NCBI GenBank assembly: GCA_002368955.1
Contig: DFDY01000039.1
Location: 361-9,963 of the forward strand
Source: Bacteroidales bacterium UBA3816
GTDB taxonomy: Bacteria; Bacteroidota; Bacteroidia; Bacteroidales; P3
DNA: 9,603 bases
Reading direction: 5' to 3'
The number at the start of each line of letters is the position of its first letter. The stretch's first letter is position 1. This document shows positions 1 through 7,300 of the stretch, piece after piece. The position numbers were made by a program, and so were the translations under genes. The notes beneath the pieces were generated by a model that saw nothing but the letters and a program-made list of their open reading frames with translations, had not been told where the DNA came from and did not search any database.

Positions 1-75
1 GGTGTCGATGGTGCTGGTGTCGATGATGCTGGTGTCGATGACGTTGGTGTCGACGGTAGAGGTGTCTTGGTTGAT
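1..75 (-). repeat. 15-bp in-frame tandem repeat (five units, last diverged)
   Basis: Five consecutive 15-bp units begin with GGTGTC on the plus strand (1-15, 16-30, 31-45, 46-60, 61-75). The first three share GGTGTCGATG, and the unit at 61-75 keeps only GGTGTC. Read on the minus strand they encode INQDT, STVDT, NVIDT, SIIDT and STIDT. The unit length is a multiple of three, so copy-number change keeps the frame. The array reaches the left edge and may continue. It is most likely a flexible linker in the secreted protein. Confidence 0.9.
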
Positions 76-1140
76 TAGGGGAAGGATTTGGGTGCAGTCG
101 CCCCAGTTGCCCCACACGTCGAAGTATTCGTAGCAGAGGCAGCGGGGGCGCACCTGTACGGCGACGGGAGGGGCGATGCCGGCGGCTGCCAGGTCAAGAT
201 AGTTGGTGTCCACAAGGGTGTCGAGGAGGTGTGTGGCGTGGTCGGGAGCGGTGTCGCTGATGCTTAGCTGCCATTGGATGTTCAGCGAGTCGCTGTCCCA
301 GCGCAGGAGCGAAGCCCCACCAACGGTGTCGAGGCGTATGTTGTTGACGGCAGGGCAGGAGTCGAGGTAGGTGAAGTCGGTGTCCTGCGAGAGGATGGGG
401 AAAATGTAGGTATAACCGATTTCTGCTGCCCGACAAGGTATCCCCGCGGGCATTGTCCACGACCCTCGATAGCTGGTTAGTACGCTTGTTTCGTAGGTCC
501 AAGTACCGCCACAAGAGCTTCCCGCACGATTCCTTGAACACAGCCGTGCGCGTAGTACGTCCTCCCCATCCTCTACCAGCGTGTCGCTGAAACCAGAGAT
601 TCCGATATAGAAAGTGTCGGTGAGAACCAGAGGTTGGTCTTCGAAATAGACCTCATAGAGGGGCTCGATGTATAAGTATCCGTACGAAAGCGAATCACAT
701 TTTGGGGGGGTGCTGCGAATGGTCCGGTTATAGATATATCTGTGGGGGGCAGTCGGGTCCCATGGCACTGCCCTAAGTGGCACCTCATCACCCGTTAATC
801 GGCTTTTGTAGATATAGAAATATTCCTGGGCACCAGTCATAGAGTCAGTTATCTCGGGCCAGGTTGATTCACCCATGCCAATCACACAAGCCGCAATGCC
901 AATCACGCGGATGGGGCGGTCGGTGGTGCGTTCGACGAGCACTTCGAATGAGCCGCCCTCCTCGGGAGAAATCATATGAAGGGAGTTAGGCGGCATGTTG
1001 TCCACCCAATTGTTGAACCATTGGGGGTGCCACCAAATGGAGTCATGCAGCTGGATGGTGTCTCCCGTGATATGGTATTGGGCGTGGGTCGAAGTCAGGA
1101 GCAAAAGGCATAATGCTGCCGAAAGAACTATCTTTTTCAT
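1..1140 (-). CDS. Secreted protein with Cys-rich FnIII-like region and C-terminal xxIDT repeats (3' end beyond window)
   Basis: From the ATG at 1138-1140 the minus strand stays open for 380 codons to the window edge, so the C-terminus is missing. Residues 1-20 are a clean signal peptide (MKKI, a hydrophobic core, then THA before Gln21), so the product is exported. The first 260 residues are beta-rich and I do not recognise them. Residues about 281-350 (W..D..LNIQW, VAVQVRPRC, WGNWGDC) resemble the fibronectin-III-like modules common in Bacteroidales surface proteins. Residues 356-380 form a five-residue repeat ending Asp-Thr. Such Thr/Asp linkers often precede a type IX secretion C-terminal sorting domain; that is inference, since the end is not in the window. 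The start lies 3 bp after the stop of the gene upstream, so the two are very probably cotranscribed. No Shine-Dalgarno sequence is present. Exact function is unknown. Confidence 0.88.
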   Translation of the reverse strand, partial: MKKIVLSAALCLLLLTSTHAQYHITGDTIQLHDSIWWHPQWFNNWVDNMPPNSLHMISPEEGGSFEVLVERTTDRPIRVIGIAACVIGMGESTWPEITDSMTGAQEYFYIYKSRLTGDEVPLRAVPWDPTAPHRYIYNRTIRSTPPKCDSLSYGYLYIEPLYEVYFEDQPLVLTDTFYIGISGFSDTLVEDGEDVLRARLCSRNRAGSSCGGTWTYETSVLTSYRGSWTMPAGIPCRAAEIGYTYIFPILSQDTDFTYLDSCPAVNNIRLDTVGGASLLRWDSDSLNIQWQLSISDTAPDHATHLLDTLVDTNYLDLAAAGIAPPVAVQVRPRCLCYEYFDVWGNWGDCTQILPLINQDTSTVDTNVIDTSIIDTSTIDT

Positions 1141-1143
1141 GGA

Positions 1144-2502
1144 TTATTTTATTAAGCAGTCATCAATGAATTTGATACTATCGGTAATTACAGGTATTGT
1201 TAGACATTGAGATTTTATTAAAGTACTAATATCACTATTATATGTCTGATTGGCATCTAATGTGTATGTTACGTGGTTCTTGGTGGTTGTTTCTCTGCAA
1301 GCGGAATTCTGTCCGCTTACTTTCCGCATGTAGGTCAGCTTGCCTGCGTCGTCGCCAACAATCTGAAACCCACCACCCGTCCATGCTCCCATGCCATGGG
1401 CCGAATAGCCGGGCTGGGTGTACAATCCCGAGTTGGAAGACAAGAGTGGTTTATATTCGCATACGGTGGAGGCAGTAGATGAACTGACGGGGTAGTCCAT
1501 GTCCTGTAGGACAAAGAGGATGTTGTTAAAGGTGTCGTACTGTATTTCGCGCAGTAGCCACGAGGGGGACAAGACAGGCGAAGTGTTTTGCGGCAGCCGG
1601 ATGCATACCGGGATGTTGATGGGGTTGGTGGCATCCATTATTTTGACGGTGCTGCCTGCTTCCGATGCATCATGGTAGTAGTTGACCAGGGCAAAATCCT
1701 CGCCACCAAGGGCGGTGACCAGCACGTCGCCTTCGGTTTTGTTGTCGTTCACTTCAGATATGTCAGAACTGACAGGGCTCTGCGTGAAAGGAAAGGTTGA
1801 GTTGAAAGTTTTGATTACGGTAGATCTGTTGCCCTCGTGTCTGCCGACAGCCACGTAGAAGTTGTCGGTCCGGGTTATGTCGGTGAAAACGATGTCGGGA
1901 TTGGGCGTATAGTAGAAACTGTATTTCCAAGTTGAAAGCAAGCCGTCAATATATGCTGCGCACAGTCCAGTTTGAGAGGTGATGTTGCCTGCGGCATCTC
2001 TGATTTCGATTTCGCCCACAATGGGAACGTGGATGCCAGCGGGTTGGGTGTCCACGGTGCGGCCCACTCGGAGAGGTCTTGTCATGCGGACCGAGGCCCC
2101 TGTTTCGTCATTAACCCAGTCCAGGGGGGAGATGTAGTAGGGCATACCCCAGCCATAGAGATTAGTGATGTTGAATAGTCCCACAATGCCTTGGGTGTTG
2201 CCGTCTTTAGTGTAGGTGCCACAGAAATAGAGGTACCCGGCGAAGATGTCCATGTCGTTTACCGTGATGCCGTCAGGCACAAGGGCTGCAAAGGCGGTGG
2301 AACTAAGGGGGTCTTCGTGGACAAAGTATTTGCTGCCGTCATCTGCCTCCACGTATGAAATAGTTATCCCATGCAAAAACTCGCGAATTAACGCTCTGTT
2401 GCCAGCCAAATTAGGAGTGTGTCGTGTCTGTTCTATCTGTCCAAGAGCAGGTAGAGACACGAAAAGTACACTTAATGCAAAAAAGATTCTGATTATCTTC
2501 AT
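1144..2502 (-). CDS. Exported protein of unknown function, possibly beta-propeller-like
   Basis: This 452-residue protein starts with a signal peptide (MKIIRIFFALSVLFVSLPALG, cleavage probably before Gln22). The mature part is beta-rich, with repeated short strands separated by turns: DMDIFAGYLYFCGTY at about 83, DITRTDNFYVAVGRH at about 210, VLVTALGGEDFALVNYYHD at about 260 and IQYDTFNNILFVLQDMD at about 320. The recurring pattern of an observed value, 'local display' strands and Gly turns suggests a propeller-like fold; this is inference. At least seven cysteines are spread along the mature chain, two near the C-terminus (SQCLTIP, DDCLIK), so disulphides are possible. I see no type IX sorting domain at its end and no catalytic motif. 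It is the first gene of a leftward pair with the partial gene at 1-1140; a -7 promoter box lies 72 bp upstream. The family is unknown to me, though similar proteins occur as lineage-specific sets in uncultured Bacteroidales. Confidence 0.88.
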   Translation of the reverse strand: MKIIRIFFALSVLFVSLPALGQIEQTRHTPNLAGNRALIREFLHGITISYVEADDGSKYFVHEDPLSSTAFAALVPDGITVNDMDIFAGYLYFCGTYTKDGNTQGIVGLFNITNLYGWGMPYYISPLDWVNDETGASVRMTRPLRVGRTVDTQPAGIHVPIVGEIEIRDAAGNITSQTGLCAAYIDGLLSTWKYSFYYTPNPDIVFTDITRTDNFYVAVGRHEGNRSTVIKTFNSTFPFTQSPVSSDISEVNDNKTEGDVLVTALGGEDFALVNYYHDASEAGSTVKIMDATNPINIPVCIRLPQNTSPVLSPSWLLREIQYDTFNNILFVLQDMDYPVSSSTASTVCEYKPLLSSNSGLYTQPGYSAHGMGAWTGGGFQIVGDDAGKLTYMRKVSGQNSACRETTTKNHVTYTLDANQTYNSDISTLIKSQCLTIPVITDSIKFIDDCLIK

Positions 2503-2573
2503 GGGCTAATATGTTTTAGTTTAATAAATTAGATGTTCATAACAATGTTGTGTTGTTGGTTACGACCATGGCG

Positions 2574-2581
2574 CAAAGATA
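2574..2581 (-). promoter_or_regulatory. Bacteroidota -7 promoter box (TATCTTTG) for the secreted-protein pair
   Basis: The minus strand reads TATCTTTG followed by C, an exact match to the Bacteroidota sigma factor -7 consensus TAnnTTTG. Transcription would start near 2567, giving a leader of about 65 nt before the ATG at 2502. I do not see a convincing -33 TTTG at the usual distance: the nearest upstream TTTG is only 12 bp away. The box lies between a candidate terminator for the DUF4159 gene and the start of the next gene, which is where a promoter is expected. Confidence 0.65.
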
Positions 2582-2614
2582 TGAAAAAATATCCAAAGCG
2601 CAGATATTTTTTTG

Positions 2615-2646
2615 AAAAAAGTTCAGGTTGTGGTTCCAACCACCTG
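2615..2646 (-). terminator. Probable intrinsic terminator after the rsmE-DUF4159 unit
   Basis: On the minus strand, about 87 bp after the DUF4159 stop, CAGGTGGTTGGAACC pairs with itself and with ACAACCTG downstream. The outer stem is 5 bp (CAGGT/ACCTG) with a 3-nt bulge and an inner GGT/ACC stem, followed by AAC and a run of six T (plus-strand A at 2615-2620). The stem is imperfect, so this is moderate evidence only. Its position separates the rsmE-DUF4159 unit from the next promoter. Confidence 0.5.
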
Positions 2647-2732
2647 ATACAGGCCTTGATAGGTCTTCGAGATGGCCGAGGTGCCACTGGGGCGGGGCGG
2701 CGGAGGCTTTGGGTGTCCGAAGTGGGGTCCAC

Positions 2733-3383
2733 CTACTGGGTGAAGGCGTACTGCAGGAGGTTTTCGCCCATCTGGAAGGCTTTGGTGCGGACGGTTTGGC
2801 TGTCGTTGTGCACGTCGGGGTCTTCCCAACCGTCGCCAAGGTCGCACTCCCAGCTGAAGAAGCACACCAGCCGCCCTTCCCAAATGAGGCCGTAGCCCCG
2901 GGGGGGGAGGTTGTCGTGTTCGTGAATCTTGGGCAGCCCGTTGGGGAACTGGTATTTTTGGTGGTAGATAGGATGGGAGAAGGGCAGTTCCACAAAGTCA
3001 AGTTCAGGGAAGACCTTTTTCATGGCGGGGATGATGAATTCTTTGAGACCATAGTTGTCGTCGATGTGCAAGAAACCGCCTGCCAGGAGGTAGTTGCGTA
3101 GGTTTTGGGCCTCCTGACTGCTGAAGACCACATTGCCGTGCCCGGTCATGTGCACAAAGGGATAGTTGAACAGTTCGGCACTGCCTACGTCCACCACGGC
3201 ATAGTCTTTGGCCAAATTCATCTTGGCATCGGCATTGCAAAAAGCGATGAGATTGGTGAGAGAGGTGGGGTTGGCGTACCAGTCGCCCCCTCCACCGTAT
3301 TTGAGCAGGGCTATCGGGGTTTGGCTCCAAGAGGGGAGGACAGAGGCGGCTAGGAGCAGCAGTATGAGGCATTTGCGTTTCAT
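2733..3383 (-). CDS. Exported DUF4159 family protein
   Basis: The mature sequence is typical of the Bacteroidota DUF4159 family: LLKYGGGGDWYANPTSL at about 26-42, FVHMTGHGNVVFS at about 76-88, GGFLHIDDNYG at about 102-112, LPFSHPIYH at about 133-141, and CDLGDGWEDPDVHND at about 180-194. The length (216 residues) also fits. The family's biochemical role is not established; the conserved His, Asp and Trp residues suggest a ligand pocket, which is inference. I chose the ATG at 3381-3383 because it starts an ideal signal peptide (MKRK, LILLLLAAS, SWS before Gln). A second in-frame ATG at 3402-3404 would add seven residues and overlap the rsmE stop codon by 11 bp. Neither start has a Shine-Dalgarno sequence. 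With either start the gene is tightly linked to rsmE and is probably translated from the same message, although one product is cytoplasmic and the other exported. Confidence 0.9.
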   Translation of the reverse strand: MKRKCLILLLLAASVLPSWSQTPIALLKYGGGGDWYANPTSLTNLIAFCNADAKMNLAKDYAVVDVGSAELFNYPFVHMTGHGNVVFSSQEAQNLRNYLLAGGFLHIDDNYGLKEFIIPAMKKVFPELDFVELPFSHPIYHQKYQFPNGLPKIHEHDNLPPRGYGLIWEGRLVCFFSWECDLGDGWEDPDVHNDSQTVRTKAFQMGENLLQYAFTQ

Positions 3384-3393
3384 GGCGAGGGGG

Positions 3394-4113
3394 CTATTTT
3401 TCATTCATAAAGTTGAGGGCTGTGACGGCATAGAGGGCGGCCGTCTCGGTGCGGAGGCGGCTGTTGCCCAGGGTGACGGGAAGAAAACCTTGCGTCAGGG
3501 CCGTTTGGATTTCGCGCTCGGAGAAATCTCCTTCGGGGCCTATCAGCACCACGGCATCTTGACCAGGGGTGTAGAGTTGGTGCAGCGAGTGCCGCTCGTT
3601 GCCGAAACAGTAGCAGACTAGGCGGCTCTGGTTTTGGATAGGCATGGGGTCGAGGGCTTTCAGGAAGTCTGTCAGTTTCGTAGGTTGGTCGATGATGGGG
3701 AGGGTGGCTTTGAGCGATTGTTTCATGGCGCTGAGGGCCAGTTTCTGTAGGCGGTCGGTCTTCTGGTTTTCGCGTTCGGAGTGGTCGCAAATGACGGGCG
3801 TGATGCGGTCTACGCCAATTTCGACAGCCTTCTCCACAAACCATTCCAGACGTGCGCTATTCTTGGTAGGCGCTACGGCGATATGCAGGTGGAAGGGACG
3901 CTGTTGTGGGTCAGGCTTGCGCTCCAGTATCTCCACTTCGCAGGCACGCTCGTCGGGATTGCAGACTCGAGCACGGCAGAGGGTGCCGTCACCAGAAGTG
4001 ACCCACACTTCGTCCCCCACCCCCATGCGCAGTACGCGCACGCAGTGTTTCGACTCTTCGGCGTTCAACAGGGCGTAGGGGCCGCTGGTGTCTTCGGTTA
4101 GAAAAAGATGCAT
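3394..4113 (-). CDS. rsmE: 16S rRNA (uracil-1498-N3)-methyltransferase RsmE
   Basis: RsmE transfers a methyl group from S-adenosylmethionine to N3 of U1498 in helix 44 of 16S rRNA, acting on the 30S subunit in the cytoplasm. The 239-residue length is normal for the family. The N-terminal part (1-70) is the PUA-like RNA-binding domain, with HCVRVLRMGVGDEVWVTSGDG at 23-43 containing the family's H-VLR-G pattern. The C-terminal SPOUT domain shows AVAPTKNSARLEWFVEKAVEIG (79-100), SERENQKTDRL (112-122), the cofactor-binding IGPEGDFS (191-198) and the knot motif LGNSRLRTETAA (215-226). All key motifs are intact. It is the first gene of a leftward unit with the DUF4159 gene. The 207-bp region upstream is shared with the divergent large gene; I found no exact TAnnTTTG box facing rsmE there. 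Confidence 0.97.
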   Translation of the reverse strand: MHLFLTEDTSGPYALLNAEESKHCVRVLRMGVGDEVWVTSGDGTLCRARVCNPDERACEVEILERKPDPQQRPFHLHIAVAPTKNSARLEWFVEKAVEIGVDRITPVICDHSERENQKTDRLQKLALSAMKQSLKATLPIIDQPTKLTDFLKALDPMPIQNQSRLVCYCFGNERHSLHQLYTPGQDAVVLIGPEGDFSEREIQTALTQGFLPVTLGNSRLRTETAALYAVTALNFMNEK

Positions 4114-4287
4114 TGTTGAGTGGTGTTCTTATTCTGTGTTCTGTAATTGGACTATATAACGAGAACTATGAGTTTTTATTGTGACAAATCGGGACTCAGA
4201 ATCCAGAATTCAATCGTTTTGGGGTTATTAACAATCGTTCAGTAATAAAAAATCGGAAAGTGCGTTATCTATATCAGTGAAAAATAC

Positions 4288-4295
4288 TAATTTTG
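4288..4295 (+). promoter_or_regulatory. Bacteroidota -7 promoter box (TAATTTTG) for the 1515-residue gene
   Basis: TAATTTTG followed by C matches the Bacteroidota -7 consensus TAnnTTTG exactly. It sits 25 bp before the ATG at 4321, so the leader would be only about 18-20 nt. No clear -33 TTTG is visible about 20 bp upstream. The AT-rich stretch 4240-4320 and the short leader without a Shine-Dalgarno sequence are normal for this phylum. Confidence 0.65.
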
Positions 4296-4320
4296 CATTT
4301 TGAAATAATATGTACTTGAT

Positions 4321-7300
4321 ATGAAAAGAATCTTTTTGTTTTTCATAGCCCTGACACTTTTTGTTATGCAGGCGCAGGAGTCCCAGGCCCAGGCGCGCCC
4401 TAAGAAAACCAAAGTCACCTTCGAGGTTGACTCAATGGGTGTGCAGTTGCTCCGCTACCTCAACGGTAACAGCAAGGCGGAGGAAAAACTGGCCGAAAAC
4501 CAGGCCTTGGTGGGCAGTTTCGAGACGGTCTTCAATGGCTTGGACGACAAATATCAGCAGCAGGTGGTGGATCTCTACAACGCTGCACGCAAGACGAAGA
4601 TGGAACCCTCACCCGACTATGTCAATCTAACACGGACCCTGATTGCCTACAGCAACGCTACGGTGTCGGCCACTATCTTTGACGAGTGGCTGAATGCCAT
4701 GTCGGCCATCTTGCAATTGACCAATAAGAAGAAAGAAATAGTAGGCTTTATCGATTACTCGTCCAACCTCTTGGAGAGCCGCACCCTCTATAAGTCCAAG
4801 TCCTCCATTTGGCGCACCCAGGAGGGGGCGAAATTCTCCTTTGAAGTGCTCAAGAACGACATCCGCACCCGCTTCAAGGGCAAGGTGGAGCTGACCTATA
4901 CTTCCGGCATCGGCAAGAACGCCGACGAGAATACCATTCACAACACCACCGGCGACTACTACTACCTCACTGAGACCTGGGAGGGCCGCGGTGGCCGCCT
5001 GACTTGGGAACGCTGCGGGGTGCCTGAGTCGGCCTGCTATGCCGACCTGCAGGACTATTCTGCACCCTCCAAACTGCCCAAGTTCACCGCCGACTCGGTG
5101 ACCTTCATCAACACCAACTACTTCAAGACTCCCATCAAGGGCACCGTCGAAGAGGCCCTCACCTATAAGACCGACCCTGAGAAATACACCTTCCCCAAAT
5201 TCCGCTCCTACCAGAAAGACTTCCAGATAAAGGATGTGCTGCCGGGGGTGGACTTTGAGGGCAACTTTATGATGTATGGTGCCCGCTTTGTCACCAACGA
5301 CGAGAAGAACCCCGCCTCCATGATTTTCTACCGCGAGGGCAAGCGTTTCCTAGTGGTCAGCTCCACCAAGTTCTCTGTGCTGCCCCACATGCTCACCACT
5401 GAGCGCGGCTCGGTCAAGATGTACATCGGCGACGACTCCATTTCCAATGCCGGTGTGCTGGTGCGATACACCACCGAGGACCAGCGCGTGAACATGATCA
5501 ACAGCACCAAGCGCAACTACTATAGCCCCTACAAAGACAGCTATCACCAGCTGGACATCTTCTGCGAGAACATCAACTGGTATATAGCCAAGGACGTGGT
5601 CGAGTTCAACATGGTGGCCCAGAACAACACCCAGACCTTCGTCACCTTTGAGTCCAACCGCTTCTATTCCCTGGCCAAGAGCATGGAGGTGCAGGGCATC
5701 GACAACGTCAGCCCAGTGGTGCGCATGTATCGCTATATGAAGCAGCATGACATGAAGCAGGACTTCTCGTTGGTCTCGTTCCAAAACTTCCTGCACATGG
5801 ACGAGGGACAGACCAAACTGATGGTCCACGGCCTCTCCAAACAAGGCCTCGTGGCCTTCGACGAGGGCACCAACCGCATCCATGTCCATGATAAGCTTTT
5901 GGGCTTCTACAAAGCCATCGTCAAGCAGCAGGGCCACGACTATGACGCCCTCTCCCTCCAGTCCGAAACCAAGACCAACAACGCCGAGTTGGACCTCAAG
6001 ACCCTCGACCTGAATGTCCATGGCATTGAGAAATTTGTGGTCAGCGATAGCCAGCTGGTGGTGGTCAAGCCCTACGATGGCGACATCGTGGTCAAGCGCA
6101 ACCGCGACATCATCTTCTCCGGCTTCATCAATGTGGGTCGTTTCGAGATGAATGTTACCAACGCCACCTTCTTCTACGACGACTTCCGTTTCGACCTGCC
6201 GCAGATTGACTCGGTCCGCTTCTATGTGACCAACTTCCAGGACACCAGCAAGCTGCGCATGGTGCGCACACCGCTCTACAATCTCGTGGGCGACATACAG
6301 GTGGACAAGCCCGACAACCACTGCGGACTGAAGAAAAACAAAGACTACCCCATCTTCAACAGCGTGCAGCCCAGCTATGTCTACTACGACCGCAAGTTCA
6401 TTTTCAACGGTGTCTACGACCGCCAGCGGTTCTACTATTCGCTCTACCCCTTCGTCATCAAACAGCTCACCGACTTTAAGACCGACAGCCTGGAGTTTGT
6501 CGGCAAACTCACCTCTGCCGGCATATTCCCCGACATAGAGCAGCCCCTCAAGGTGCAGCGCGATTACTCACTGGGCTTCATCCACAAGACTTCGGGCGAC
6601 GGCTATCCCGCCTATGGCGGCAAGGGCACCTATCGCGACACCATCGCCCTCAGCTATGGCGGCCTGCGCGGCAAGGGCACCCTCGAATATCTCACCTCCA
6701 CCGCTGTCACCGACAAGTATATCTTCATGCCCGACTCCATGTTGGCCCAGTCCGACACCTTCTATGTCAAACCCGAACAGGACTTCCCCGACGCCCGCAT
6801 CAGCAGTTCGCTCATCCGCTGGTATCCCTATCAGGACTCCATGACCATTTCGCAGCTCAAGGACGGTCCCCAGTTCCAAATGTATAACGGGGTCACCCAG
6901 CTGGCCGGCCGCCTCACTCTCCAGCCCAAGGGGGCCACCGGCTATGGCACCGCCTCGCTCTATGAGGGCAAGCTCTATTCCCGTCGCTTCGAGATGAAGA
7001 CCCTCGAAATGAACGCAGCCAACACCAATTTCTCACTCCTCTCCACCAAGTATGGCAACGAGGCCTTCTCGGCACAGAACATGCGCTCGCATGTCGACTA
7101 TGAAGAGCACACCGGCCAGTTCACCTCCAACGACACCCTCACGCGCACCCTCCTGCCCGCCCTCGGCTATGCCGCCTGGGTGGACCAGTACACCTGGAGT
7201 TGGGACCACAAAACCTTGCAGCTCGACAACAGCAAGAGCATGGAGACCCTCGGCACCGAGGCCCTCACCCTGCGCGAGCGCGCCAAGCGGCTCAGTCGCA

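Noticed and set aside
2537..3001. 154-codon minus-strand frame overlapping DUF4159
   Set aside because: It is a frame-shifted shadow of the DUF4159 gene, rich in Pro, Thr and Ser.
4114..4287. Search for an rsmE promoter in the divergent spacer
   Set aside because: Only weak matches such as TAGTTCTC were found on the minus strand, with a TTTG 16 bp upstream. This is not good enough to call.
5350..6321. 323-codon open frame on the minus strand inside the large gene
   Set aside because: The same shadow effect: composition dominated by Val, His, Glu and Gly, with no signal or motif.
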